Program-made: the position numbers and the translations under genes
DNA from: Magnetospirillum sp. WYHS-4
GTDB lineage: Bacteria; Pseudomonadota; Alphaproteobacteria; Rhodospirillales; GLO-3
Assembly (NCBI GenBank): GCA_039908345.1
Contig: JAMOBD010000003.1
Span: 1 to 64,000 of the forward strand
Reading direction: 5' to 3'
DNA length: 64,000 bases
Notes under the pieces: model-generated
Seen by the model: only the letters and a program-made list of their open reading frames with translations
Databases searched by the model: none
What the model was told of the DNA's origin: nothing
Shown here: positions 1-8,795 of the stretch, piece by piece
How positions within the stretch are numbered: position 1 is the first letter of the stretch
Layout of the letters: every line of letters starts with the position of its first letter

Positions 1-1826
1 GCAGCCAGCCGGCCAGGAATCCGGCGGGCGGATCGGCGGTATGGTCGTCCAGCAGCCAGAGGACGGCGGTGAGCGGCCGTTCCGCCGCGAAGTGCTCGAA
101 TAGGGCCGGGAAGTCGCGCAGCTCCTTGGCTTGCCGGGCCAGTTCCAGACGCAGGGGATAGTCGTCGGGGGAAACCTCGTCCGGTAGCGGCATGGCTTTG
201 CCGGCCGGCATGACGCCGTGGCGCTGGGCGATCAGCCGCACCACGGGGTGGCCGGGCCGCTTTTGGATCAGGTCGGCCAGCTTGGCGCGGGCCTCGGCCT
301 GAAGGCTTTGCCGCACCGCCGGGGTGGACAGCACCAGCCCCTTGCCCTTGGCGAAGCCGTCCGACAGCAGGAAATCGCAGCGCACAGCCGCCGCATCGGC
401 CTTGAGCCCCGCCCAGGCGGCGATGTCCAATGCCGGCTTGGGCGACAGGCTGGGCTTCTCGGTGCCCTTGGCGCCGGCCAAGCAGGCTTTGATCGTGTCG
501 GCCCCGGAATCTCCCATCCGCTCCAGTTCCCGCGACAAGGCTTCGGCACCTTCGCGTCGCCCCAATCGGACCAGCAGCAATCCCAAATCCAAACGGGAGT
601 GACGGTCGTCGGGGAAGCGGCGCATGGTTTCGCGGTAAAGAGCCTCCGCTTCCGCCGTCCGGCCTCGCCGGGCCAGCAGGTTGGCGAGGGCATTTCGGGA
701 AACATCATCGTCGGGAAAGCGGGCGGTGGACCAGCCCGATCAGGGCTTCCGCCCAGAGGGCCCGGCAGTGTTCGTTGTTCGGTTCGTGCTCGAGGGCCGT
801 CCGCGCCAGCCGCAGGGCCAGGGCCGGGGCCTTCTCCAGGACGGCGTTGCCGACCCGGTTGAGGGACATGGGCAGGTGGAAGCGGTCGCCGGTCCGCGCC
901 ACATAGGCTTCATGCTTGTCGTGATACTTGTCGACTTCCGACCGCAGCGCCTCGCCGGATAGCTTGGCGATCTTCTTCAGGAAAGAGTCGGTATCCGCTT
1001 TCGACGGTTCCCAGTTATTCGTCGGCGCCCTTTCCGCCAACCCCAGTTCCTCCCGCCACCAAGCGACGAAGGGGGCCTTGCCGTAGCCCGGCAGCAGGTT
1101 TTCCAGGCGCTCCGGCCAATAGGCGGGGCCGCGCGGGTATTGGGCGACGATCAGGTGCCATTGGTCGAGGAAGCGGGCCTTGTCCGCCGGCCTGTCCGCC
1201 AGCCGGCGGGCCCAGCGGGCCAGGCCGTGCAGCAGTTCGTCGCCCGGTTCCGGCCCGGTCTCCGGCCAGGGCAGGCCGCGCAGCCCGGCCAGGCCCAAAT
1301 CCAGGTAGCTTTCCGGATAGCGCCGCCCCGCCTGTTCGCAGAGTTCGTACCACAGCCCCAGCAGGCGGCGGCTTTCCTGGCTGCGGGCCAGCAGCCGCCA
1401 GTAGTCGCGGCGCAGGTCGCGGGCACCGTCGGAACGGACCCCTTCCGTCCAAGGGGTGAATTCGTCGAAGCCTTCCGCCAGGCCGCGGCGGCTGCGGACC
1501 AGGGGCAGGCGCAGAACGGTGCCGAGCGCTTCCTGGGCGCGGATGACGTAGGCGTTGCGGCCATAGGCGGCGATGGCTTCCGGGCTGTCGCCCAGGCGCG
1601 CCCGGAACCAGGCGAGAAGCTGTTCGTCCAGCCGGTCGAGACGGGTGTCGCCGGCCGCCGCCAGGGGGCGGAACAACGCCACCAGGGCCTGGCCGGGGTC
1701 GATGCCCGCCAGGGACTCGACGACCAGTTCGCCATCCAGCAGATCGTCCAGCCGTCCTTCCGGATCGGCCTCGAATTCCGCCCACCAAGCCTGTTCGGCC
1801 AGGAAACCCATGGTCGTGCCCGTCAT
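1..1826 (-). pseudogene. TPR-repeat protein, frameshifted, 3' end outside window
   Basis: I do not recognise this family. Translation starts at 1826 (ATG overlapping the stop of the upstream gene as ATGA; an in-frame ATG at 1811 is an alternative) and runs as one frame to a stop at 705. At about 718-730 homology to a TPR array continues in another frame, which stays open to base 1. In that second frame two helical repeats spaced 34 residues apart begin with RFPDD, typical of tetratricopeptide repeats. The first part is rich in Trp, Arg and Leu, with no signal peptide or membrane segment. A repeat seems partly lost at the junction: about 35 bases would restore the 34-residue spacing, but a single-base insertion explains the shift equally well. 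It may be translationally coupled to the gene at 1823-2740. The function is unknown. Confidence 0.6.
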
Positions 1827-2740
1827 GCGCAAAAGCCCGGCCGCCCGCCCCGCAGCAGCCCCATGTGGCGGGCCCGCAAGGCGTCGAGGTCGCCCTCGCC
1901 AACCGGATCGACTACTTCTTGTACCGCAACCAGATGGCCGAGGGTATAGGGAATGTGGCGATGCAGCACCTCGGCGACAAGGCCGGCCGCCTTGCCGGTC
2001 AGGTCCAGCGGGGCGCCCTGGCGCGGCGGTGCCGTGTGCGGTGCCGGATGGAACAGCGGATCGAAATGCCTGTCCAACACCGTGGGCGCGGCAAAGCAGC
2101 GGCCGTGATCGGCTTCCGGACAGGCGCCCAGGACCTCGGCGACGCGATAGACCATCAGGCCCAGCAACAGCGGCGGGTTGGGAAAGACGATGCCCAGACG
2201 GGCCGGCAGGAAACGCCCCCAGTCGGGCGCGGCGATCTCGGCCTGCAGTTCGTCGCGAAAGGCGGCGAACATGGGGCGGGCGTCGCGCTTCTCGTTCCAC
2301 TCGGCGAAGAACTTGCCGAGCAGCATGGCTGCCTGTGGGCCCTCCGCGCCGCCGGAAGCCGTCTTCAGGGCGGCGAAGCGATGCAGAAATCCCGGCCGGT
2401 CGCCGGCAAATCCGAGTTCGTCCACCCAGAATCCCAGGTTCTCCACCCGGACGAGCCGCTGGTTGCCTTCGATCGCCGGGGTAAGGGCAAGGTCGTTGGT
2501 GGGCTGGAAGGTATCCGGCACCCTCCCCCTTTCGACAGAGATGGCATTCCCCAGATATCGCTTGTGGCGGCCTGTCAGGCTGCCCGCGCCGGCCAAGCCC
2601 TCGTAGGCCTTGCGCCGCGCCTCGGCCACCCGTTCCTCGCAACGCAGGTTGGCGCCCATGGCTCCGACCTGGGGCGACGCGCTCCCGGCCCAGGCCTCGG
2701 CTTCCGCCCGCATGCCGTCGTCGTCGAAATGCAACCCCAT
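1823..2740 (-). CDS. hypothetical protein, 305 aa
   Basis: This is an intact 305-residue reading frame with no family I can name. It is soluble in appearance, has no signal peptide, and carries many aromatic and acidic residues in its middle part. Its stop overlaps the start of the TPR gene by the four bases ATGA, so the two are probably translated together and may work together. High-GC third positions in this frame, and its coupling to the next gene, are the evidence that it is real. No function is proposed. Confidence 0.6.
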   Translation of the reverse strand: MGLHFDDDGMRAEAEAWAGSASPQVGAMGANLRCEERVAEARRKAYEGLAGAGSLTGRHKRYLGNAISVERGRVPDTFQPTNDLALTPAIEGNQRLVRVENLGFWVDELGFAGDRPGFLHRFAALKTASGGAEGPQAAMLLGKFFAEWNEKRDARPMFAAFRDELQAEIAAPDWGRFLPARLGIVFPNPPLLLGLMVYRVAEVLGACPEADHGRCFAAPTVLDRHFDPLFHPAPHTAPPRQGAPLDLTGKAAGLVAEVLHRHIPYTLGHLVAVQEVVDPVGEGDLDALRARHMGLLRGGRPGFCA

Positions 2741-2799
2741 CCTCCCCGCCTGTCGCCAGCCTGCCTTAGGACGGAATGTTGGTCAAGTAAGGGTTGCGA

Positions 2800-3366
2800 T
2801 CAGCCGTTCCGTTCTTCCTTCCAGACATCGGCCTCGTTGTGGTAGCCCCTCACCTCCCAGTAACCCGGCGCGTCCTTGTCGGTGAAGGTGATGTGCTTCA
2901 GCCACTTGATGCTCTTCCAGAGATAGAGCGAAGGGATGATCGGCCGCACCGGGCCGCCGTGCTCGCGGCCGATGGGCTGGCCTTCCCAGGTATGGGCCAG
3001 GATGGTGTCGGGGGCGTCGAAGCGGGCCAGCGCCACGTTGGTGGTGTAGCCGTCGTGGCCGTGGAAGATCATGAACCGGGCTTCCGGCCTGGGCCTGACC
3101 ACCGCCAGCAGGTGGCGGCCCGTCACCCCTTCCCAGGCGTTGTCGAAGCGCGACCAAGTGGTGACGCAATGGATGTCGGTGGTCATCGTCACCTGGGGTT
3201 GGGCCATGAAGGCGTCCCAGTTCCAGTCGATCCGGTTTTCCACCAGCCCGGCGACGGTCAATCGCCAGTCCTTGCGGTCGATGGCCGGCTGGACGCCCAG
3301 GTCGAGCACCGGCCAATCGTCGGTGCGGTACTGGCCGGGCGGCAGGCAGGGCTTGTCTCCGGCCAT
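2800..3366 (-). CDS. sulfite oxidase-like molybdopterin-dependent oxidoreductase
   Basis: This 188-residue protein matches the compact sulfite-oxidase-fold molybdopterin oxidoreductases (YuiH-like group). The segment DIHCVTTW carries the likely molybdenum-ligating cysteine at residue 67. Later segments (GHDGYTTN, LAHTWEGQP, HGGPVRPIIP, WKSIKWLKHI) follow the order seen in the family. It has no Tat or Sec signal and no dimerisation domain, so it is shorter than true sulfite oxidase and probably cytoplasmic. Substrate is unknown for this group. It lies 4 bases downstream of smpB in the same direction and is probably the last gene of that short operon. Confidence 0.85.
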   Translation of the reverse strand: MAGDKPCLPPGQYRTDDWPVLDLGVQPAIDRKDWRLTVAGLVENRIDWNWDAFMAQPQVTMTTDIHCVTTWSRFDNAWEGVTGRHLLAVVRPRPEARFMIFHGHDGYTTNVALARFDAPDTILAHTWEGQPIGREHGGPVRPIIPSLYLWKSIKWLKHITFTDKDAPGYWEVRGYHNEADVWKEERNG

Positions 3367-3370
3367 CCCC

Positions 3371-3847
3371 CTAGCCCCGGTCCCGCATGATGCGGGCCTT
3401 CTGGCGCTGCCAGTCGCGGTCCTTGATGGCGTGACGCTTGTCGACGTTATGCTTGCCCTTGGCCAGCGCGAGGGTCACCTTGGCCATCCCGCGGGCGTTG
3501 AAGTGTATGTCGAGCGGCACCATGGTCATCCCCTGGCGCTGAACGGCGCCGATCAGCTTTTCGAGCTGGCGCCGATGCAGCAGCAGCTTGCGCGGCCGCC
3601 GGGTCTCGTGGGTCAGGTGGCGGCCGGCGTTCTGGTATTCGGGGATATGGGCGTTGACCAGCCAGAGTTCTCCCCCCTGCTCCGCCGCATAGGACTCGGC
3701 GATGGAGGCGTGGCCGGCGCGCAAGGCCTTGACCTCGGTGCCGGCGAGCACGATGCCGGCCTCGAAGGTCTCCTCGATGAAGAAGTCGTGGCGCGCCTTG
3801 CGGTTCTGGGCCGCGATGGTGCCGACGGTCTTCTTGTCCTTGGTCAT
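3371..3847 (-). CDS. smpB: SsrA-binding protein SmpB
   Basis: At 158 residues this is full-length SmpB, the partner that brings tmRNA to stalled ribosomes for trans-translation. It shows the OB-fold core with the [10 protein letters not shown] segment, NAHIPEY, and the [12 protein letters not shown] region. The basic C-terminal tail ([22 protein letters not shown]) is the part that enters the empty mRNA channel. The start ATG lies directly next to the stop of dapA, an arrangement often seen in alphaproteobacteria. The tmRNA gene itself was not found in the window. Confidence 0.97.
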   Translation of the reverse strand: MTKDKKTVGTIAAQNRKARHDFFIEETFEAGIVLAGTEVKALRAGHASIAESYAAEQGGELWLVNAHIPEYQNAGRHLTHETRRPRKLLLHRRQLEKLIGAVQRQGMTMVPLDIHFNARGMAKVTLALAKGKHNVDKRHAIKDRDWQRQKARIMRDRG

Positions 3848-4640
3848 CTACCCGATGACGCCCACCTGGCGCAGGGCGTCCTCCACCTTCTTGCGGCTCG
3901 CTTCCGCAATGCCGTAGAGCGGCGCACGGCAATCGGCGGCGCACTTGCCCAGCAGGCTGGCGGCATGCTTGACCGGGCCGGGGCTGGCCTCGCAGAACAT
4001 GGCGGCATGAAGCGGCGCCAGGCGGACATGCAGGTCCTGGGCCTTCTTGATATCGCCGTCCCGCCAGGCGCGCTGCATGTCGGCACAAAGGCGCGGCGCG
4101 ATGTTGGCAGTCACCGAGATGCAGCCCACCCCGCCCGCGGCCAGGAAGGGCAGCGCCGTGCCGTCCTCGCCCGACAGCAGGCAGAAATCGGGGCCGGCGG
4201 CGAGGCGGATCAGGGCCGGCCGGTTGAGATCGGCGGTGGCATCCTTGATGCCGACGACGCGCGGCAACTTGGCCAAGCGCCCGACCGTCTCCACGCCGAT
4301 TTCGACCACCGTCCGCCCCGGCACGTTGTAGAGCAGGATGGGGATGTCGGTGGCGTCGTGGATGTCCTTGAAGTGGCGGTAGAGATGTTCCTGGGTCGGC
4401 TTGTTGTAGTAGGGCGCGACGATCAGGGCGGCGGCGGCCCCGGCCTTCTGGGCATGGCGGGTCAGGTCGATGGCCTCGTCGGTGGAATTGGAGCCCGTGC
4501 CGGCGATGACGGGAACGCGCCCTCACGACGGCGTCGCTGCCTTCCCCGATCTGCCAGTCGATGAAGGCCTGGTACGCCTTCTCATCCACCCGGCCGTCGG
4601 CAAAGGGGGTGATGAGCGCGGGGATGGAACCCTGGAACAT
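3848..4640 (-). pseudogene. dapA: 4-hydroxy-tetrahydrodipicolinate synthase, internally disrupted
   Basis: DapA condenses pyruvate with aspartate semialdehyde in lysine and diaminopimelate synthesis. The N-terminal frame from 4640 encodes the usual MFQGSIPALITPF start up to GEGSDAVV. At about 4518-4524 the frame breaks. The next frame resumes at RVPVIAGTG and runs intact to the stop, including NVPGRTVVEI and GIKDATADL with the Schiff-base lysine. The segment between them, holding the GTTGES motif with the Thr-Thr of the proton relay, is missing. The whole locus is 793 bases, against about 876 for a typical dapA, so roughly 83 bases are absent. As written the gene cannot make an active enzyme. 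An assembly fault or a second dapA elsewhere are both possible; see the finding. Confidence 0.88.
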
Positions 4641-4711
4641 GGCAGCCTCTGGTGCATTGCGAACAAGGCGCCGAACATAGCGCCGCCTTGGTCAGGCCGC
4701 AAGGTCAGGAG

Positions 4712-5095
4712 TCAAACCAGTTTTCCAGCCAGATTGCGGGTCACCAGGATCAGTCCGTTGGTGGCGGCGATGGCGGCAATCTCCCCGTCGGCCCGCCCCA
4801 CGGTCCGGCCAAGGGAAGCCAGCCTTGCCCGTTCGCGGCCCAGCCACAGCGCGGCCTTGGCGTCGAAGGGCAACAGATCGAAACCGGCGAGAATCCCTTC
4901 CAACCAACGATCCAGCATTTCCCGCCTGGCCGACGGCAGGAGGCGCGCCACCCCGAAAACCAGTTCCTCCACTGTGGGCGCGGAGATGGCGGCAACCGCC
5001 TGATGGGCCACCACCCGCCCCTCGACTCCTGGTACCGGCTCGCGTCGCGCCAGTTCGGAGATCACATTGGTATCGAGCAGATAGGCGAGCGTCAT
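4712..5095 (-). CDS. PIN-domain toxin, VapC-like
   Basis: This 127-residue protein has the PIN-domain ribonuclease plan: LLDTNVISELAR at the N-terminus with the first acidic residue, TVEELVFG in the middle, and ADGEIAAIAATNGLILVTRN near the end. Members cleave RNA (often tRNA) and act as toxins of type II toxin-antitoxin pairs. It overlaps the antitoxin gene by ATGA. The C-terminus after LVTRN is short. Reading one base over gives ENWFDS and a stop at 4705, an ending like those of other PIN proteins, so a small frame-shifting loss near 4725 is possible. Activity is therefore uncertain. Confidence 0.8.
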   Translation of the reverse strand: MTLAYLLDTNVISELARREPVPGVEGRVVAHQAVAAISAPTVEELVFGVARLLPSARREMLDRWLEGILAGFDLLPFDAKAALWLGRERARLASLGRTVGRADGEIAAIAATNGLILVTRNLAGKLV

Positions 5096-5373
5096 GCCAA
5101 GTCCGGCGCCGGCCGCCCGCCGTTGTCCCGTAATCCCTCAAGTTCCGGACCCGCAGGGAACTCGATGCCCCGAACCGCCATCTCGGCCCGCCAACGTCCA
5201 AGGAAGACACCCAGTCCCTCGCGCGGCGCGTTCAGGCGTTCGAACTCCCGTTCCGACAACAGGACTGCCACCCGCCGCCCCCGCCGGGTGATGCGAACCG
5301 GCTCGCCCGCCTCGGCCCGCTGGACCAAGCGTGGCAGATGGTTCTTCGCTTCGGCGATCGATACTTCTGCCAT
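5092..5373 (-). CDS. Phd/YefM-type antitoxin
   Basis: This 93-residue protein begins MAEVSIAEAKNHLPRLVQRA, the DNA-binding fold of the Phd/YefM antitoxins, followed by RITRRGRRVAVLLS. The rest is the toxin-binding tail. I chose the ATG at 5373; a longer frame to 5454 would run through a clear operator-like palindrome and into the upstream gene. It is the first gene of the pair and overlaps the toxin by four bases. Antitoxins of this type neutralise the toxin and repress their own promoter. Confidence 0.83.
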   Translation of the reverse strand: MAEVSIAEAKNHLPRLVQRAEAGEPVRITRRGRRVAVLLSEREFERLNAPREGLGVFLGRWRAEMAVRGIEFPAGPELEGLRDNGGRPAPDLA

Positions 5374-5385
5374 GGCCCATCCCAA

Positions 5386-5413
5386 GATAGCTATCCGGAT
5401 AGCCATGATAGCC
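5386..5413. promoter_or_regulatory. palindromic operator upstream of the antitoxin
   Basis: Bases 5390-5403 form a perfect 14-base palindrome (GCTATCCGGATAGC). The half-site GATAGC recurs at 5386-5391, 5398-5403 and 5407-5412. The site lies 17-40 bases before the antitoxin start, where Phd/YefM proteins normally bind to autoregulate. Binding is inferred and not shown by the sequence alone. Confidence 0.6.
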
Positions 5414-5416
5414 GGA

Positions 5417-6274
5417 CTAGGGAATCTTTTCCAGGAATTCCGCCAGGGCGGCACGGGCTTCCGGTTCGGCCAAGCCGGGGGCGTGGCCGACGTTGGGGAT
5501 CACGGCCCGGCGCAGATCCGGTCGGGCGGCAGCCATCGCCTCCAGCAGCGCGGACGGCAGGATGGCCGACGTCTCGCCGCGCAGGACCAGCAGCGGAATC
5601 CGATCCAGGCTGTGAAACAGAGGCCAGAGTTTCACGTCCCCCGCCCCCGCCTCGGCCAGCAGGGGCCGCACCAGATTGGGGTCCCAATCGTGGCGGAGGC
5701 CTTCGGGCGTCTCGCGGTAGGTGATGCGGGCCACCGCCAGCCATTCCTCGGGGCTATGGGCCGGCCAATCTGGGAAGGTGGCCCGCAGCTTGGCCGCCGC
5801 CTCGTCCCACGACGCCAGCGGACGGTCGTCCGCCATGTAGGCGACGATGGGCGCCAGGGGCCCGCGCGCCACCACGGGCCCCACGTCGTTCAGCGCCACC
5901 CCGACCAGGGCCGCCGGCTGGGCGGCCCCCAAAGCCATGGCAAGCACCCCGCCCAGGGAGGTGCCGACGACGACCGCCCGATGCAGGCCGGCCACCGCCA
6001 GCAGGTGCCGGAGGTCGTCGACATAGGTCGCCGGATGGTAGTTTCTCCAGTCGGGATCGTACTGGGACCGGCCGCGCCCGCGCAGGTCGGGGCAGACCGC
6101 CCGCCGCCCCTGCCCCGCCAGCCACAGCGCCAGGCCGTGGAAGTCCTTGGAATTGCGGGTCAGGCCCCCCAGGCAGAGAACCGGAGTCGCCCTCGAAAGC
6201 GGATCGCCGTAGTCGCGGAAATAAAGGGACAGGCCGTCCCGTGACGTGAAGCGGCGTTCACGGAAGTCGACCAT
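5417..6274 (-). CDS. alpha/beta-fold hydrolase
   Basis: This 285-residue protein has the alpha/beta hydrolase plan. LCLGGLTRNSKDF forms the oxyanion region, CPDLRGRGRS follows, and VVGTSLGGVLAM holds the nucleophile elbow with Ser. An acidic residue lies in the VLRGETS segment, and NVGHAPGL carries the catalytic His. The substrate cannot be told from sequence. The start ATG overlaps the stop of the dehalogenase gene by one base, so the two are probably one transcript. The presence of DLRGRGRSQYD resembles esterase or epoxide-hydrolase-like members of the superfamily. Confidence 0.88.
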   Translation of the reverse strand: MVDFRERRFTSRDGLSLYFRDYGDPLSRATPVLCLGGLTRNSKDFHGLALWLAGQGRRAVCPDLRGRGRSQYDPDWRNYHPATYVDDLRHLLAVAGLHRAVVVGTSLGGVLAMALGAAQPAALVGVALNDVGPVVARGPLAPIVAYMADDRPLASWDEAAAKLRATFPDWPAHSPEEWLAVARITYRETPEGLRHDWDPNLVRPLLAEAGAGDVKLWPLFHSLDRIPLLVLRGETSAILPSALLEAMAAARPDLRRAVIPNVGHAPGLAEPEARAALAEFLEKIP

Positions 6275-6954
6275 CACAGCCCCAGCAGGGGCGGCAGGTC
6301 GGCCAAGGCCCGGATTTCCGCCTGCGCCCCCCCCGGCAGGCGCTCCGGCGGCTGGCCGGCGCGGTTGATCCAGACGCACTGGAATCCGAACCAGGATGCT
6401 CCGGCGATGTCCCAGCCGTTGGAAGAAACGAAGCAGACCTCCCCCGCCGCCACGCCCAGATGGTCGCAGGCCAGTTGGTAAACCGAGGGATGGGGCTTGT
6501 AGATATCGACCTCGTCCACCGACAATACCCGGTCCAGCAGCTTGCACAGCCCCGCCGTGGTGGTGGCGGCCCCGAGCATGCCGGCCGATCCGTTGGACAG
6601 AATGGCGGTGGCCATGCCGGAGCCTTTGAGGCGCTTCAGGGTCTCCTTGGCGTCGGGATAGGCGTCCAGGTTCAAGTAAAGGTCCATCAGCCGCCCGCGC
6701 AGGGCGGCGTCGGCCACGCCCAGGCGGGCCATGGCGAAGTCCAGGCCGTCGCCGGTCACCTGCCAGAAGTCCCGGTAGGGCGTGCCCATCAGGCTGCGCA
6801 GCCAGGTGTATTCGAGTTGCTTGGTCCGCCACAGCGCCGCCAAGTCGTCGGCCCGGCCGCCCAGAGCGTCGGCGCAACGCCTGGCCGCCGCCGCCACGTC
6901 GAACAGGGTGCCGTAGGCATCGAACACGCAGGCCTTGATGCCGGCCAAAGGCAT
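6274..6954 (-). CDS. (S)-2-haloacid dehalogenase family, HAD type II
   Basis: The 226 residues carry all HAD motifs in order: FDAYGTLFD with the nucleophile Asp, LSNGS (motif II), KPHPSVYQL with the conserved Lys (motif III), and VSSNGWDIAG (motif IV). The SSNxWD form is typical of type II haloacid dehalogenases, which hydrolyse 2-haloalkanoic acids with inversion. The length (226) agrees with the family. The true substrate may differ, since many bacterial members are annotated by similarity only. It is translationally coupled to the alpha/beta hydrolase. Confidence 0.9.
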   Translation of the reverse strand: MPLAGIKACVFDAYGTLFDVAAAARRCADALGGRADDLAALWRTKQLEYTWLRSLMGTPYRDFWQVTGDGLDFAMARLGVADAALRGRLMDLYLNLDAYPDAKETLKRLKGSGMATAILSNGSAGMLGAATTTAGLCKLLDRVLSVDEVDIYKPHPSVYQLACDHLGVAAGEVCFVSSNGWDIAGASWFGFQCVWINRAGQPPERLPGGAQAEIRALADLPPLLGL

Positions 6955-6961
6955 GGAGATA

Positions 6962-7429
6962 TCAGGCCTTTTCGGGAATGGGCAGGATGTCCTGCTCCGT
7001 ACCCTTCAGAAGCAAGGTGATCTTTCCCGCACCTTCCGAAAGGTCGACACGCTCGTTCATCCGGCGGCAGTGCCCTTCCAGGAAGGCGCCTTTTTCGATG
7101 GAAAGATTTTCATGGAGGATATCGCCGATGACATGGGCGGTCGTCGCCAGGCTGACGGTATTGGCCTTGATCTGGCCGTTGACGTGACCATGCACGCGCA
7201 CCGCGTCGGCAATGATCTCGCCCTTGATGTGCGCCGTCTCGCCGACCAGCAGGACCCGCGAACGGATGTCGCCGTCGACCGCCCCGTCCACCTGGATCTC
7301 GCCGTCGCTGTTGAGGTCGCCGACAATACGCAGGTCCGTCGAGATGATGGACGGAGTCGCCGCACGCGCCGGTTGGACGGGAGGCTTGGCCCCGGCCTTG
7401 GCGGACGGCTTGCTACTCTTTGAAAACAT
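6962..7429 (-). CDS. bactofilin
   Basis: This 155-residue protein is a bactofilin, a nucleotide-free cytoskeletal polymer former. A disordered, Pro/Ala/Lys-rich N-terminus is followed by a beta-helix of short repeats: DLRIVGDLNSDGEIQVDGAVDGDI, IKGEIIADAVRVHGHVNGQI, and so on. An acidic/hydrophobic tail ends the protein. Bactofilins organise cell-wall enzymes and affect cell shape, stalks or curvature. Its start overlaps the 3' end of the M23 peptidase gene by 17 bases, a strong sign that the two act together. Confidence 0.95.
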   Translation of the reverse strand: MFSKSSKPSAKAGAKPPVQPARAATPSIISTDLRIVGDLNSDGEIQVDGAVDGDIRSRVLLVGETAHIKGEIIADAVRVHGHVNGQIKANTVSLATTAHVIGDILHENLSIEKGAFLEGHCRRMNERVDLSEGAGKITLLLKGTEQDILPIPEKA

Positions 7430-8738
7430 GCCGGCCGGCCTTGATGAAGTTCAAAGGATTCTTGGGCTTGCCGTTGAAGGAAACCTCGTAGTGCAGATGC
7501 ATGCCGGTGGTGCGGCCGGTATTGCCCAAAAGCCCTACCTTCTCGTGAAAGTCGATATCCTGGCCCTGCTTGACGAAGATACGCTCCAAGTGGCCGTACC
7601 GGGAGATGATGCCCGCACCGTGGTCGATTTCCACCAGCCGGCCGTACTTGTCCTTCCACCCGGCGAAGATCACTTTTCCCGGCGCCGTCGCATAAATGGG
7701 CGACTTCTGGGCGCCGGTCAGGTCGAGGCCATAGTGCATGGCCCAGCGCTTGTTGACCGGATCGCGACGCTTGCCGAACCCGCTGGACAGGTTGAAGCTG
7801 TCCATGGGCGCCGCCAGAGGCAGGCGCTTCATCAGGCCCTGCAAGGCAGCGGTACGCTCCAGACGTGCATCCAGTGTATCCAGGCTATTCTTGAGCTGGG
7901 CGCCCGGCAAGGTGTCGGGCTCCGGCTTCACTTCGACGAACGGACCGCCCATGTTGCGGGTGCTGTCGGCATCGCCGTCCAGCAGGCGGTTGACGTCCAG
8001 GCCGGCCAGTTCGACCACCTTCTCCATACTGTCGATATAAGTCATGGTGTGGTCCATCAGCTTCTGGACCGCGCCCTTTTCCGTCTCCTGGATTTCGGAC
8101 AACCGGCTTTCCAGGGCATCGCGGTGCTTCTTGAGTTCCCGCCCTTCGCGGAGCGCGCGGTCGCGCTCGGCCACCACGCCCTGGAGACTTTCCTCGATGG
8201 TGGTGAGATTCTCCTTGAGGGCGAAGTTGTTGTTGTTCAGATGGTGCAGGCGATCCTTCAGGGAAGACAGGCTGTTTTTCAGGCCTTCTCGGGCCGAGAG
8301 GATATGCTCGCGGTCCCGTTCCGTCGCCACCAATTGGGTCTCGACGGAGCGCAGGCTCTGCTGCAACGAGGCGTTCTGCTCGACCAACCCCAGGATCACG
8401 CCGTGATTGGCTTCCAGGTCGGCGGAAATCGCCCCGAACTTCTTCTGATAGGTGGAAACTTCGTCGAGCAGGCCACGGTAGGCCAATCGGGTGTTGGCGA
8501 TCTGCTTTTCCTTGGATTCGAGGATGCGGTCGAAGATCGCGTAGTTCACCGTGGCGAAGGTCGCCCAGCCGCCCAGGGCCACGACGACCGCCAGGCCCAT
8601 CATCTGGATGCGTGGCGACAGGCGGACGAAGGATACCCGCCCCTCCGTACGCAGGACGAACTGTCTTTCAGGGAAATACTCGCGAATCTTGGCACGAACC
8701 CGGTCCAACCGGGACTGCCACTCGTACCCGTCGGTCAT
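7413..8738 (-). CDS. M23 (LytM) peptidase with coiled coil
   Basis: This 441-residue protein is a membrane-anchored zinc peptidase that probably cuts peptidoglycan cross-links. A basic cytoplasmic start is followed by one membrane segment (about residues 47-68, IQMMGLAVVVALGGWATFAT). A long periplasmic coiled coil (about 75-240) comes next, and a C-terminal LytM domain. The zinc site is visible: HYGLD with His335 and Asp339, and HLHYE with His414 and His416. All metal ligands are present, so the enzyme should be active. It is coded with the bactofilin, like the bactofilin/M23 pairs that set cell shape in other bacteria. Confidence 0.93.
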   Translation of the reverse strand: MTDGYEWQSRLDRVRAKIREYFPERQFVLRTEGRVSFVRLSPRIQMMGLAVVVALGGWATFATVNYAIFDRILESKEKQIANTRLAYRGLLDEVSTYQKKFGAISADLEANHGVILGLVEQNASLQQSLRSVETQLVATERDREHILSAREGLKNSLSSLKDRLHHLNNNNFALKENLTTIEESLQGVVAERDRALREGRELKKHRDALESRLSEIQETEKGAVQKLMDHTMTYIDSMEKVVELAGLDVNRLLDGDADSTRNMGGPFVEVKPEPDTLPGAQLKNSLDTLDARLERTAALQGLMKRLPLAAPMDSFNLSSGFGKRRDPVNKRWAMHYGLDLTGAQKSPIYATAPGKVIFAGWKDKYGRLVEIDHGAGIISRYGHLERIFVKQGQDIDFHEKVGLLGNTGRTTGMHLHYEVSFNGKPKNPLNFIKAGRHVFKE

Positions 8739-8776
8739 GCGAACCCCTCTCTAACACCACACCACACACCCACCGC

Positions 8777-8795
8777 ATGCCGTCCCCGACGGCAT
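8777..8795. repeat. inverted repeat in the M23/pgpA intergenic region
   Basis: Two 8-base arms (ATGCCGTC at 8777-8784 and its complement at 8788-8795) flank a 3-base loop. A run of G follows on the plus strand. A second smaller hairpin (GTGGCG/CGCCAC) lies near 8825-8840. The region between the divergent M23 and pgpA genes (8739-8959) holds no convincing gene. The hairpin has no T-run, so it may be an operator or an RNA leader structure. Confidence 0.35.

Noticed and set aside
705-2642. A long open minus-strand frame running upstream of the TPR gene start.
   Set aside because: Its upstream part is a shadow of the 305-residue gene at 1823-2740; only the part from 1826 downward is real.
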